DNA of 64,000 bases from Blastocatellia bacterium (lineage in GTDB: Bacteria; Acidobacteriota; Blastocatellia; UBA7656; JADIYM01): contig JADIYM010000001.1 in assembly GCA_016705245.1 (NCBI GenBank), positions 124,001 to 188,000 on the forward strand, read 5' to 3'. The notes under the pieces are model-generated. The model worked only from the letters and a program-made list of their open reading frames with translations. It did no database searches and had not been told where the DNA came from. Shown here one piece after another: positions 1 through 8,418 of this stretch (positions are counted from its first letter, which is position 1; each line of letters starts with the position of its first letter). A program made the translations under genes and the position numbers.

Positions 1-147
1 GTCATCGGTCCGTCGACGATCGAGACAATGAAGGCTGCAAGGGCGACGGCGCTGTCGATCACGGCCGGCAAGACGGTTCTGATAGACCGCGACGAGCTCA
101 TCGCCCGCGCGGACGCCGCGAAGATCGCCATCGTAGCAAGCGTTTAG
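1..147 (+). CDS. lpxI: LpxI-family UDP-2,3-diacylglucosamine pyrophosphatase, C-terminal end
   Basis: The first 48 codons are open from base 1 and end at TAG 145-147. The visible tail has the pattern IGPSTIETMKAA, then AGKTVLIDRDELIARAD, then a short hydrophobic end. This matches the C-terminus of the LpxI (DUF1009) family, which hydrolyses UDP-2,3-diacylglucosamine to lipid X in lipid A synthesis at the inner face of the cytoplasmic membrane. Only about a sixth of a normal 270-290 residue protein is inside the window, so the start and catalytic part cannot be checked. The assignment rests on this short tail alone, but it fits a Gram-negative outer membrane. Confidence 0.7.
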   Translation, partial: VIGPSTIETMKAARATALSITAGKTVLIDRDELIARADAAKIAIVASV

Positions 148-152
148 GCTTC

Positions 153-220
153 GCGCCTTTGCGCCTTTGCGCGAACTTCTTCAAACGACTGGAGAACCTC
201 GCGCAAAGGCGCAAAGGCGC
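153..220. repeat. Family A hairpin repeat, copy 1 (CTTTGCG words)
   Basis: Two 22-base arms (153-174 and 199-220) are perfect inverted copies separated by a 24-base loop. Each arm is made of repeated GCCTTTGCG words. It lies in the gap between the lpxI end and the VWA gene. The rest of the gap, up to 363, shows no gene or clear promoter. Confidence 0.9.
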
Positions 221-363
221 AGAGGATTGGAATGGGCAACCCGAGCTTGCCGACAGTGCGTCTCACGAACGGACGTGCGTGCCTACGCGAGCACTCACGC
301 CCGGACCCATGTGGTCCGAAATGCCGGACGACACCGATCCGGCAGCGCCTGGGAGGGGCAACA

Positions 364-1281
364 ATGTCTGGATTGAAATATTTCTCGCGGCAGATCGCCG
401 CATTTGCGCTCGTCGCCGGCCTCGCCGCATCCGCAGCCGCAACACCGCTTCCGAAGGACGACGATTCGAAGTCCGGGGTCCGAAGCGTCACCGTCACGGT
501 CGTTCACAAGGACGACGACTCGTCCACGTCCCGGCTCGACGCGTCGGAGTTCGCCGTTTACCGCGGTGACGACCGTCAGCAGATCGTCGACGTGAAGGGA
601 CCGTCGGACTCGCCGCTCAACGTCGCGGTCCTGATACAGGATGGACTTGCGGTCGGCGTCGGCAACGAGATCAGCACTATCAAGGAATTCATCGCGGCGT
701 TGCCGGAAGGCGCAACCGTGATGGTCGGCTACCTGCGCAACACGGGCCTCCAGGTCCGTCAGGCGTTTACGGCCGATCGCAAGAAGGCCATCAAGGCGCT
801 TCGCATTCCGCTCAACAACATTGACGTGGGCTCGGCCCCGTTCATCGGGCTCGAAGAGGCGCTTCGCCGATTTGACGGCGTCACGGGACGCAACCAGGTC
901 GTGATGGTCTCGAACGGACTGCAGCTCAACCGCGACCTGGCCTCGGCGTCGCCAACGAACAACATCGATCTCGACCGCGCGATCTCGGCCGCCGCGAAGC
1001 GCGGGATTCCGGTCTGGTCGATCTTTGCTAACGCGCCGGGACGGCTCGGCACCAGCAATCTTGCGGTCTTCTACGGGCAGGGCTGCCTGAATCGGCTTTC
1101 GGACGAGACGGGAGGGAGGGCTTTTTTCTCCGGACGAGGTTTCGTGACTTTTGATCATGCGCTCGAATCGATCGCGCGAGACATGGGTGATCAATACGTG
1201 ATCAGCTACCTCGGGGACGGCAAGGGCAAGCTCGAGGTCACAACGGAATCGACGAGCGTGAAGCTCCGACACGCGGAGTAA
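364..1281 (+). CDS. Secreted VWA-related protein (acidobacterial VWFA type)
   Basis: A 305-residue protein. The ATG at 364 follows a strong GGGAGGGG site and begins a signal peptide (roughly residues 1-27, cleaving after AAATP), so it is preferred over the in-frame ATG at 232. The mature part resembles the VWFA-related domain family common in Acidobacteria (TIGR03436 type): an immunoglobulin-like strand region (VTVTVVHKDD...FAVYRGDDRQQIVDV), then a Rossmann-like VWA fold. The metal site is degenerate: where active domains have DxSxS this one has IQDGLAVG, so metal-dependent ligand binding is doubtful. It should act in the periplasm or at the surface; its partner is unknown. A terminator follows directly. 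Confidence 0.75.
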   Translation: MSGLKYFSRQIAAFALVAGLAASAAATPLPKDDDSKSGVRSVTVTVVHKDDDSSTSRLDASEFAVYRGDDRQQIVDVKGPSDSPLNVAVLIQDGLAVGVGNEISTIKEFIAALPEGATVMVGYLRNTGLQVRQAFTADRKKAIKALRIPLNNIDVGSAPFIGLEEALRRFDGVTGRNQVVMVSNGLQLNRDLASASPTNNIDLDRAISAAAKRGIPVWSIFANAPGRLGTSNLAVFYGQGCLNRLSDETGGRAFFSGRGFVTFDHALESIARDMGDQYVISYLGDGKGKLEVTTESTSVKLRHAE

Positions 1282-1310
1282 ACTCGAGGCACGAACGTGC
1301 CGATACGGGA

Positions 1311-1347
1311 GGGAGCGGGCTGAGAAGTCCGCTCCCTTCTGTTGTTT
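1311..1347 (+). terminator. Rho-independent terminator after the VWA gene
   Basis: An inverted pair, GGGAGCGG (1311-1318) and CCGCTCCC (1329-1336), is followed by the T-rich run TTCTGTTGTTT. It sits 30 bases after the stop codon and before the ribosome site of the next gene. Confidence 0.75.
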
Positions 1348-1424
1348 GGTGCGAGCGGGGCCGTGTTCCGCGCCGCCGCGCTTTGGTGCTACACTGCCGC
1401 CGCCGGGGTTGAGGAGAGTTGCCG

Positions 1425-2153
1425 ATGCAGGACCAGGGGCCACATGGAATCGACGTCGAGGGCGCGATCATCGACGCCGACCTTCTGGTCAAGTATCGAC
1501 TCGTGAACCGGGCGATCGAGACCCTCCAGGACGCGATCAAGTCGGCTCCCCGCCATATTCCGTTGCGTGAGAAACTGCGCGAGATCTACATCGACAGCAA
1601 TCGCATGAGCGATGCCGCGCAGCTCTGCATGGACCTCTCGACGCTCTACATTGCCGGCGACAAGCTCGAGCTGGCGAACGAGCGACTACTGGAGGCGAAG
1701 CGCCTGGACCCCAGGGTGTCTATCACGGCTCGACTGAATCAGCTCGAAACCGGAAAGTCGTCGCCGTCGATTCCAGCGTCCAGGGGCGGCTCGCCCAAAT
1801 CGATCACGGGCGATCTCGCGGACATCAATATTTTCGACATCGTGCAGATCCTCGAGAACTCGCGAATGTCGGGAGTGCTGACACTGCGGTCCGGCTCGCG
1901 ATCCGGAAACGTCTACTTCAACGAGGGACAGGTGGTGGACGCGACTTTCGGGCAGAAGGTGGGACTCGAGGGCTTTGGCGAGCTCATCGAGGCTACGGAA
2001 GGTCAGTTCGAGTTCGAAAAGACCCAGACGAAATACCAGGCGCGCATCGAGGCCGGGTCGAACACCTCGCTCATCCTCGACGTCCTGCGCGACAAGGATG
2101 AGGCCCGCCACGATGCCGCGGTCTCTGCCGACGAATTCATGATGGGCGAGTAG
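1425..2153 (+). CDS. DUF4388 (PATAN-type) protein with helical repeats
   Basis: A 242-residue cytoplasmic protein. ATG 1425 has GAGGAGAG six bases upstream; a TTG at 1419 lies too close to that site. The first 110 residues are helical and repeat-like (two TPR-like units), followed by a Ser/Pro/Gly linker. From about residue 125 comes a DUF4388 domain: DLADINIFDIVQILENS, then GVLTLRSG, GNVYFNEGQVVDATFG and a conserved FEFEK end. DUF4388/PATAN domains are known from response regulators and gliding or two-component systems of deltaproteobacteria and acidobacteria, where they mediate protein contacts. No receiver domain is attached here, so it is probably an adaptor. Confidence 0.75.
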   Translation: MQDQGPHGIDVEGAIIDADLLVKYRLVNRAIETLQDAIKSAPRHIPLREKLREIYIDSNRMSDAAQLCMDLSTLYIAGDKLELANERLLEAKRLDPRVSITARLNQLETGKSSPSIPASRGGSPKSITGDLADINIFDIVQILENSRMSGVLTLRSGSRSGNVYFNEGQVVDATFGQKVGLEGFGELIEATEGQFEFEKTQTKYQARIEAGSNTSLILDVLRDKDEARHDAAVSADEFMMGE

Positions 2154-2193
2154 ATCCACGAATGTTCGCGGATGGTCACAGATCGAATCCGTG
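2154..2193. repeat. Family E repeat, copy 1 (CACGAAT...CACAGATC)
   Basis: The segment has the ordered words TCCACGAAT, GCGGAT, TCACAGATC and ATCCGTG, shared with a second copy at 18721-18764. Its last three bases are the GTG taken as the start codon of the next gene. Confidence 0.55.
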
Positions 2194-2844
2194 AGCTTGT
2201 TGGACTCGAACATCGTGGACGATGAACGGTATGCGATCCCCGGAGACGAGCGCCGCGAGGAGCAGATCATCCAGCGGAGCCGGTTCGTCGCGACGGTCGC
2301 CGAGGCCGCCACGGTCGAGGATGCCATCCAGTTCGTTCGACGCGTCGCGGCCGACTTCCCCGACGCCACACACAATTGCTGGGCCTACGCCGTTGGCCGC
2401 CCCGGAAGCACCGACCGTGTCGGCATGAGCGACGACGGCGAGCCTCACGGCACCGCCGGTCGGCCGATGCTCTCTGTGCTGCTGCATTCCGGGCTGGGTG
2501 ACGTCGCGGCGGTCGTGACGAGGTACTACGGCGGCACGAAGCTCGGCACCGGCGGACTCGTCCGCGCCTACTCGAGCACGCTGCAGCTCGCGCTCGATGC
2601 AGTGCCTCGCGCCGAGCGCATAACGCTCGCCGGTCTCAGCGTGGTGTTCGCGTACCCGCACCTGACCCGGATACGTATGCTGCTTCCGGCTTTCGAGGCC
2701 GTGGAAACGGGGCAGGACTTTGGGACGGACGTCACTCTCGCGTTGCGACTTCCGGCGAGCCGTGTCGAGGCTCTGCGCGTCGCGCTCGCCGATGCCACCC
2801 GCGGCGAATGCGTTGTCGAGCCGACCGATCCCGGCCTCGCTTGA
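2191..2844 (+). CDS. yigZ: YigZ/IMPACT family protein (UPF0029)
   Basis: A 217-residue cytoplasmic protein of normal length for the family. The N-terminal half carries the UPF0029 signature: SRFVATV, THNCWAYAVG, SDDGEPHGTAGRPML and VVTRYYGGTKLGTGGLVRAY. The C-terminal half fits the DUF1949 ferredoxin-like domain. The eukaryotic relative IMPACT regulates translation stress signalling; the bacterial role is unsettled. The GTG start at 2191 has no good ribosome site and is the last codon-sized part of repeat E1, so the exact start is uncertain; no in-frame ATG exists before the core domain. The 37-base gap to the DUF4388 gene allows co-transcription. Confidence 0.9.
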   Translation: MSLLDSNIVDDERYAIPGDERREEQIIQRSRFVATVAEAATVEDAIQFVRRVAADFPDATHNCWAYAVGRPGSTDRVGMSDDGEPHGTAGRPMLSVLLHSGLGDVAAVVTRYYGGTKLGTGGLVRAYSSTLQLALDAVPRAERITLAGLSVVFAYPHLTRIRMLLPAFEAVETGQDFGTDVTLALRLPASRVEALRVALADATRGECVVEPTDPGLA

Positions 2845-2876
2845 CAGTCGCGAGCCGCGCAAAGGAGCATCGCCAC

Positions 2877-3476
2877 ATGAAGCTACTCGTCACACGTGCC
2901 GTTCTCGTGCTCTGTCTCGCCGCCGCCGCGGCCCCCGCCCTGGCGCAGTCACCTCAGCAACCGTCCACGCGCGCACGCGCCTGGGAGCTCGGTGGCAAGC
3001 TCAGCCTGGCGGCCGTCGGCCTGGCGAGCAACGCATTGCCATCGACCGTTCAGAAGGTCTTCGACTCGGCCAGGGAGCTTGGAAAGGGTCTGGGCGTCGA
3101 CGTCCCGCTGCTGCCCGAACGGGAGCTCGACCGGACGCAAACGCAGGCGCTCGTCATGAAGTACCTGCTCGCCGACGCCGGCGCTCCGATTGCGGGACAC
3201 CTTGGTGCGACGTACGGCGGGGATCACTCTGCACTTTTCGAGGTCTCGGTGAAGTCGACATTGCTGCTGCTGTTCTACACGCCGGGCGGACAGGAGGGTG
3301 CGGAGGTCGCGACGGTCATCAGGAAGCGGGCCGTCGATGCGCGGCTCCCGGAGGGGTTGTGGCAGCCGCTGGTGGCGAAAATTGAGGCGCGTGCGTCGTT
3401 CGACGAGGTGAAGGTCGGGATCACCGATCTGCAGAACGGTGTGCGGAGGCACCTGGCGGAAGAGGCGCTACCGTAG
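2877..3476 (+). CDS. Secreted protein of unknown function
   Basis: A 199-residue protein starting at ATG 2877 behind AAAGGAG. Residues 1-24 form a clear signal peptide ending in APALAQS. The mature protein is alpha/beta mixed, has no cysteine and no recognised motif; it includes an Ala/Leu-rich first third and a conserved-looking LLLLFYTPGG stretch. I do not recognise the family. It lies 32 bases after yigZ and converges on the kinase operon, with a repeat hairpin between them. Confidence 0.7.
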   Translation: MKLLVTRAVLVLCLAAAAAPALAQSPQQPSTRARAWELGGKLSLAAVGLASNALPSTVQKVFDSARELGKGLGVDVPLLPERELDRTQTQALVMKYLLADAGAPIAGHLGATYGGDHSALFEVSVKSTLLLLFYTPGGQEGAEVATVIRKRAVDARLPEGLWQPLVAKIEARASFDEVKVGITDLQNGVRRHLAEEALP

Positions 3477-3499
3477 GGAACACTACCCTGATCCGATGG

Positions 3500-3594
3500 C
3501 TTTGCGTCTCTGCGAGACCTCCGTGTCTCTGCGGGAAACGCCCGTCCACGCATGGTTTCCCGCAGAGACGCGGAGGTCTCGCGGAGACGCAGAG
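3500..3594. repeat. Family A hairpin repeat, copy 2 (between convergent genes)
   Basis: Arms of about 39-41 bases (3500-3538 and 3554-3594) pair with only two or three mismatches and contain TGCGTCTCTGCG and GAGACCTCCG words. It lies in the 128-base gap between two convergent genes, where a two-way terminator would be expected. Confidence 0.9.
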
Positions 3595-3604
3595 AATCCC
3601 GCTC

Positions 3605-4462
3605 CTACGCCCCCGACTCCCGCAACCGCCGCAGGATCTTGCGCAGGTCGAACTCCATTTCCTTCGCTGACTGGTATCGATCTTCGCGCTGCTTTTCGAG
3701 CGCGCGAATGATGGCCTGTTCGAGGTCGTCCGGCACGTCGTCCCGATACTTGCTGAACCGCGGAGGGGTTTCTTCGATTATCGCCTTGAGCACGGCAAAC
3801 GTGTGCGCGCCGCGAAACGGCGGACGCCCCGACAGCATTTCGTAGAGCAGCACCCCGAGCGCAAAGATGTCGGCGCGGTGGTCCGAATCCTCGCCGTGTG
3901 CCTGCTCAGGGCTCATATAATGCACGGTCCCGAGAATCGTCCCGCGAGCCGTGAGGTTTCGCATCTGCGCCGTAGTGTCTTCTTCGATGTCGCCCTCGAC
4001 CTCGACGAACTTCGCAAGGCCGAAGTCCATCACCTTCACGCCCCCTTCAGGCTGAATGATGATGTTCGACGGCTTGATGTCGCGATGAACGATTCCAGCG
4101 GCGTGCGCAGCGGCGAGCGCGCTCGCAATTTCCGCACCGACCCATATCGTCGTCGTGACGGCGAACGGTCCCGAACAGAGCACGTCGGCAACCGACTCGC
4201 CCTCAACATACTCCATCGCGATGTACGGCTGTTCCTCGAACTGGTCGGCCTCGTAGAGTGCGGTGATGTTCGGGTGTTTCAGGCTTGCGACGGCGTGTGC
4301 CTCGCGTAACAGGCGCAGTCGATACGTCTCATCCGCAACGACGCGCGGTGCGAGCAACTTGAGTGCGACGACCCGGCCCGAACGAATGTCCTCGGTCAGG
4401 AAGACGTTGCTCATGCCGCCTTCCCCGAGCTTCCGGAGGATGCGATACGGTCCGATGTTCAT
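3605..4462 (-). CDS. Soluble Hanks-type serine/threonine protein kinase
   Basis: A 285-residue protein that is a bare kinase domain. It has the glycine loop GEGGMS (13-18), catalytic Lys35 in VALKLL, the HRDIKPSN catalytic loop, DFGLAK metal loop, a GTVHYMSPEQ activation-segment end and the RADIFALGVLLYEMLSG helix region. There is no transmembrane segment or PASTA sensor, unlike typical PknB, so it is probably cytoplasmic. The ATG at 4462 overlaps the stop of cutA by four bases (ATGA), which fixes the start and suggests coupled translation. Its substrate is unknown. Confidence 0.9.
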   Translation of the reverse strand: MNIGPYRILRKLGEGGMSNVFLTEDIRSGRVVALKLLAPRVVADETYRLRLLREAHAVASLKHPNITALYEADQFEEQPYIAMEYVEGESVADVLCSGPFAVTTTIWVGAEIASALAAAHAAGIVHRDIKPSNIIIQPEGGVKVMDFGLAKFVEVEGDIEEDTTAQMRNLTARGTILGTVHYMSPEQAHGEDSDHRADIFALGVLLYEMLSGRPPFRGAHTFAVLKAIIEETPPRFSKYRDDVPDDLEQAIIRALEKQREDRYQSAKEMEFDLRKILRRLRESGA

Positions 4463-4782
4463 GCGACCGACTCCCGCAACCAGTCGAGATATGCAGTCGA
4501 ACCGCCGTCGACTGCGAGTCGAACGACCTCGGGCGTCGAGTAGCTGTGGATATCGAGGATGGCCCGTTCGACGTCGATATACCTGGTCGCGGTCGTCTTG
4601 ACGATCAGCAGCCACTCCTCTGATCGTTCGACCGAGCCTTCCCACTGGTAGAACGATGTCATTCCGGGAACGACCTGCACACACGCCGCGAGCCGACGCT
4701 CGACGAGAGAGGCCGCGATTGACGCGGCCTCTTCGTGGCGTCCCGCTGTGGTCAGAACGACGATCGCGTCGTCGCCGGACAT
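4459..4782 (-). CDS. cutA: CutA-family divalent-cation tolerance protein
   Basis: A 107-residue protein of normal CutA length. It shows the family pattern VLTTAG...AASIAASLVERRLAACVQV, then SFYQWEGSVERSEEWLLIVKTT and a YSTPEVVRLAV ending. CutA forms trimers with a ferredoxin-like fold; the name comes from copper tolerance in E. coli, though its real role is debated. It is translationally coupled to the kinase downstream, an uncommon pairing that may mean shared regulation only. Confidence 0.93.
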   Translation of the reverse strand: MSGDDAIVVLTTAGRHEEAASIAASLVERRLAACVQVVPGMTSFYQWEGSVERSEEWLLIVKTTATRYIDVERAILDIHSYSTPEVVRLAVDGGSTAYLDWLRESVA

Positions 4783-4833
4783 CGCTGTCTCCCCGACCGT
4801 CGCGCGAAGCGTCCGGCCGCTCCGCGATCCGGT

Positions 4834-5880
4834 CTAGCTGGCGTAGTACTGCATGAACGTGCGAATCCAGTCCGTGAACGTCGCGTTCTCTTCATAGAAC
4901 GGATAATGGCCGCTCCGCTCGAGAATAACGAGCCGCGCGTTCGGAATCCCCTCCGAGAGCTCCTTCGCGTCCTCATACGAGAACACGATGTCGTACCGGC
5001 CGTTGATCACGAGCGTCGGAACCTTGATGTCCGAGAGCTGCTTCCGAACGTCATAATTCTGCCCGTCCGAGCTCCAGATCTGGTCCGACGCGGTCGCATT
5101 CAGGTTCAGCGAGCTGATGTCGAGGTCCAGGTAGTAGGGTTTCGGCGGGTTGTACCAGTAGAACGGGTACACGAGCCGGAGGGCTCGACGCAGACGCTCA
5201 TCCGGCGTGATCGACGAATCGGACTGGAGCCGCTCGTATTCGGCAAACTGATCCTTCGGCATCAGCCGCTTGAGCGTGTCCTGGAACCTGCTGACGTAGC
5301 CGAGCGACGCTGAAGTGTCAGAGAGAATCAGGCGACGCAGTCCCACCGGGTTCGTCGCAGCGAACTTCAGCGCCACCATTCCCCCGAAGCTGTGCCCGAA
5401 CACCGAATACGAGTCCATCTTCATCGCCGTGGCGAATGCGCCGACGTCGCCGACCAGCTGCTCCATCGTGTACGGATCGTTCGGCTTATTCTGCTCAGAC
5501 AGTCCGTGACCGCGAGCGTCATAGAACCACAGCGTCGCATACGGTCCGAGGTTCTGCAGCGCAGGCAGCAGGTAGTTGTGCGGCAACCCGGGACCACCGT
5601 GGATCACGATGATGTTTTCCGGCCCGTAGCCCATCTTCTCGTAGAAGAAGTTGCGGCCATTCGCCTGCACATACCCGAACGTCGTCTCCGGCACGCGGAG
5701 ACTTCGGAACGATGAGCCCGGATAGAACTTCGGGTGCATCGTCGGAGCAGGCTCCGGCACGACGTCGAGTCGGCGGACCTTCTCGGTGTCCTTGAGTTCC
5801 TTCCGCTGCTGCGCCGGAACAACGGCGACGACGGTGAACATCAGGCAGAGACAGATAGCAGCGTTCCACAGCGATTTCAT
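4834..5880 (-). CDS. Exported alpha/beta hydrolase, proline-iminopeptidase-like (S33)
   Basis: A 348-residue protein with an N-terminal signal peptide (1-23, ending VVPAQ). The HGGPG oxyanion motif at 94-98 and the nucleophile elbow GHSFGG (Ser164) are typical of S33 proline iminopeptidases; Asp297 and His325 (SGHYPF) complete the triad. It should release N-terminal residues from peptides or hydrolyse amides in the periplasm. ATG 5880 is chosen because AAGGAG lies nine bases upstream and the signal peptide starts there. The C-terminal cap sequence is less conserved, so another small amide or ester substrate is possible. Confidence 0.85.
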   Translation of the reverse strand: MKSLWNAAICLCLMFTVVAVVPAQQRKELKDTEKVRRLDVVPEPAPTMHPKFYPGSSFRSLRVPETTFGYVQANGRNFFYEKMGYGPENIIVIHGGPGLPHNYLLPALQNLGPYATLWFYDARGHGLSEQNKPNDPYTMEQLVGDVGAFATAMKMDSYSVFGHSFGGMVALKFAATNPVGLRRLILSDTSASLGYVSRFQDTLKRLMPKDQFAEYERLQSDSSITPDERLRRALRLVYPFYWYNPPKPYYLDLDISSLNLNATASDQIWSSDGQNYDVRKQLSDIKVPTLVINGRYDIVFSYEDAKELSEGIPNARLVILERSGHYPFYEENATFTDWIRTFMQYYAS

Positions 5881-5944
5881 TGCGGTCATCTCCTTCACGG
5901 CTGCGCGGGTGCCGGGACGCCTGTGCCGGCCCGCGAACTCAGCC

Positions 5945-6325
5945 TCATGCAGACGGTTCCGTAGGGGCTTCGTCTCCAGGCGAGTCCGCGGACTCGCTGC
6001 CCTCCCCGAAGTACGCCTCGTGCAGCGCGGTGGCGCGCTCCATGTCGCGCTCATCGACCATGAGGACGATGTCGCCGGCGAACGCCGACGGCGCGACGGT
6101 GAACCCACCTCCGCTCAGGAATGCGCGAATGCCGTTTTCCTCGAGCAGGCCGAGCACCATGCTCGCCTCCGCGGCATTGGCGAAATTCCTCATCGGCAGG
6201 AGCTCGCTCGGCTCGTTGTCGAGCGCACCTTCGACAGGCAACTCGGCGACGAGCGCGACACCACAATCGGTGCACGTCGACACTTCAGACTTGTACTCGG
6301 ATTGACACTCCGGGCAGAAAGGCAT
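5945..6325 (-). CDS. Zinc-ribbon DUF2007 protein
   Basis: A 126-residue cytoplasmic protein. Cys4, Cys7, Cys18 and Cys21 form an N-terminal zinc ribbon (CPEC...CTDC). Residues 40-105 fit the DUF2007 putative signal-transducing domain: AEASMVLGLLEENGIRAFL, a Gly-rich turn, and VLMVDERDMERA. The tail is acidic. DUF2007 proteins resemble PII-like regulators, but no function is established. It heads the minus-strand run of hydrolase, cutA and kinase, with a 64-base gap to the hydrolase. Confidence 0.85.
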   Translation of the reverse strand: MPFCPECQSEYKSEVSTCTDCGVALVAELPVEGALDNEPSELLPMRNFANAAEASMVLGLLEENGIRAFLSGGGFTVAPSAFAGDIVLMVDERDMERATALHEAYFGEGSESADSPGDEAPTEPSA

Positions 6326-6449
6326 GGAAACCCTCTGTTACGAACGGATAGGCTCACTTCCCGTGCTGAGGGCCGTAGTGTAAGGGCATGTCCCAACCTA
6401 AAGCAATACAAATGACTTCCGGGTTTTTTGAGTGTCCTTTGCTGCTTGC

Positions 6450-6546
6450 CTCTGCGCCTCGGTGGCTCTGCGTCTCTGTGTGCGTAGCTCTCGGCCTCAG
6501 GAAAAGAGCTGCGCACACACAGACACAGAGTCACCGAGGCGCAGAG
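6450..6546. repeat. Family A hairpin repeat, copy 3
   Basis: Two 42-base arms (6450-6491 and 6505-6546) pair with about four mismatches and a 13-base loop. They contain CTCTGCGCCTCGGTG and TCTGTGTGCG words. It lies between divergent genes, immediately before possible rlmN start codons, so here it cannot be a simple terminator for a preceding gene. Confidence 0.9.
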
Positions 6547-6571
6547 GGCGATGATGGTACGATTTCGGACG

Positions 6572-7642
6572 ATGTCATCCTCGAGCGACACCGGCAGAAC
6601 ACCCCTCGTAGGACGCACCCGTGACGAGCTCGTTGCGCTTGCCGCCGAGCTCGGTGAGCCGGCATTTCGCGGCAGGCAGCTTCACGACAACGTCTACCGG
6701 CGCCGCGTCCTCGATCCTGCGGCGATGACCGATCTGCCGAAGGCACTTCGTGAACGGCTCTCCGCAGAGCATCCGGTGACGCTGACGACTGTTCGAGAAG
6801 TCTTCCACTCGACCGACGGAACCCGACGGTACCTGCTGTCGCTCGGAGACGGCGAAGCCGTCGAGTCCGTCTTCATTCCGGTGCCATCGCGCGACACTAT
6901 CTGCATCAGCTCGCAGGTCGGCTGTGCGGTGGGCTGCACGTTCTGTCTGACGGCGAAGATGGACGTCCGCAGGCAGATGACGGCATCCGAGATCGCGTCG
7001 CAGGTCCTCGTGGTGCTCAATGACGTATATGGTCCCGGCGTCGAGGCGCCGCACGGCACGAACGTGGTGTTCATGGGGATGGGCGAGCCTTTTCTGAACT
7101 ATGACGAGGTCATGAAGTCGGTTCGAACACTTTCGAGCCCCGACGGAATGAACATCTCGCCGCGAAGGATGACGGTTTCAACGGCCGGCATCATTCCCAG
7201 AATCCACGACTTCGGACGTGAGGCCGTCCGTCCTGAGCTCGCGATTTCCCTGGCGGCGCCGATCGATGAACTGCGTGACGAGCTCATCCCGATCAATCGC
7301 AAATACCCGATTGCCGACCTTCTCGAGGCCTGCCGGTCCGTGCCGCTCGGCACACGCGAACGACTCACGTTCGAATACGTGATGCTGGACGGTGTGAACG
7401 ATTCGGATGCCATGGCACGAACGCTCGCGGGGCTGCTCGGAGGGATGCGGGCGAAAGTGAATCTCATCCCGCACAACCCGGCGCCCGAGCTGCCGTTCCG
7501 GGCGTCTTCGCTTGAGCGGATCGAAGCGTTCCAGCGCGAGCTCGTCGGACGCGGCATCGACGCCTACATCCGAAGGCCGCGCGGACGCGACATTTCGGCC
7601 GCCTGCGGACAGCTTGCGGCGCGTCCGACCGCACAGGCGTGA
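6572..7642 (+). CDS. rlmN: Dual-specificity RNA methyltransferase RlmN
   Basis: A 356-residue radical SAM enzyme that methylates C2 of A2503 in 23S rRNA and of A37 in some tRNAs. The iron-sulfur motif is CAVGCTFC, preceded by the conserved ICISSQVG cysteine. The second catalytic cysteine sits near the end in DISAACGQL, and GMGEPFLN and SLAAPIDELR match the family. Start choice is open: in-frame ATGs occur at 6551, 6554 and 6572. I favour 6572 because the repeat hairpin ends at 6546 and would crowd the upstream ones. The stop overlaps the next start (GTGA). Confidence 0.95.
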   Translation: MSSSSDTGRTPLVGRTRDELVALAAELGEPAFRGRQLHDNVYRRRVLDPAAMTDLPKALRERLSAEHPVTLTTVREVFHSTDGTRRYLLSLGDGEAVESVFIPVPSRDTICISSQVGCAVGCTFCLTAKMDVRRQMTASEIASQVLVVLNDVYGPGVEAPHGTNVVFMGMGEPFLNYDEVMKSVRTLSSPDGMNISPRRMTVSTAGIIPRIHDFGREAVRPELAISLAAPIDELRDELIPINRKYPIADLLEACRSVPLGTRERLTFEYVMLDGVNDSDAMARTLAGLLGGMRAKVNLIPHNPAPELPFRASSLERIEAFQRELVGRGIDAYIRRPRGRDISAACGQLAARPTAQA

Positions 7643-8346
7643 CCGGGAGGGTTGCGGCCGCGGTTGCGGTGGCCGCCGTCTGCGCCGTCGCGAGCGGCGT
7701 AGCCGGATGGCGAGCCGGCTGGTTCGGCCAGGGCCTGTCTCAATCAGGGATTGCGGCGCCGGCCGGCGGCGAGCCGGATGCGTGGTCGGCAACCGTCGTC
7801 CGGACGTTCGAGGTCAACGGCGCCGCGCTGCCGTCCGTCACGCAATTCGCCCGGCTCGGCGACCGGACGCGGACCGAATGGACGGAAGGCGATCGCCGGT
7901 TCGTGCTCGTCGTCCGGCCCGATCTTGGCTTGAGCTGGACGATCGACCTCTCCGAAGGCAGCTACATTGAGACTCAGGTCGGACCAAACGGTGGGCCGGT
8001 CGATACGGAAGACTCGGACCCGCTCACCGCCCAGCAGGTTGAAGCCGCCGTCGCCGCCGGCCTGCCGGCGGACGGATTCGTTGCACGACGCGAGAGGATC
8101 GGAGAGGAATCTGTCGACGGCCACAAGTGTGTTGTCTACCGCAGCCGGCTCGAGGCGCTCGGCGACGCGACGAGCGAGGCGACGGTGTGGGAAGCCTCCG
8201 ATTTCGCGGGACTCGCGATACGCAGCGAAATTCGAAGTGGATCCGGTCAGGTTGTTCGGACCCAACTCCAGCAATTGCAGAGAGATCCGGACCCGTCGCT
8301 GTTTGAGCTGCCCTCTGGCGTCCGTCGCTCCGGGCAAACACCGTAG
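7639..8346 (+). CDS. Secreted or anchored protein, DUF4412/LolA-like fold suspected
   Basis: A 235-residue protein starting at GTG 7639, overlapping the rlmN stop by four bases. Residues 2-24 form a hydrophobic export segment. The mature part has alternating strands (TRTEWTEGDRRFVLVVRPDLGLSWTID) and ends in LFELPSGVRR. That last pattern is typical of proteins that report a substrate-bound beta barrel half, such as DUF4412 or LolA-like families. This is a fold-level guess. No catalytic motif is visible. Confidence 0.6.
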   Translation: MTGRVAAAVAVAAVCAVASGVAGWRAGWFGQGLSQSGIAAPAGGEPDAWSATVVRTFEVNGAALPSVTQFARLGDRTRTEWTEGDRRFVLVVRPDLGLSWTIDLSEGSYIETQVGPNGGPVDTEDSDPLTAQQVEAAVAAGLPADGFVARRERIGEESVDGHKCVVYRSRLEALGDATSEATVWEASDFAGLAIRSEIRSGSGQVVRTQLQQLQRDPDPSLFELPSGVRRSGQTP

Positions 8347-8418
8347 CCTCGAGCGGCATCACAGACCCGTCAGCGACGCAACGAACACGAACTCGGTCAA
8401 GGAGAGATTCTTCCAGCC

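Noticed and set aside
153..225. CRISPR array in the CTTTGCG repeats
   Set aside because: Words are repeated without unique spacers of constant length, and arms pair with each other; no cas gene is present.
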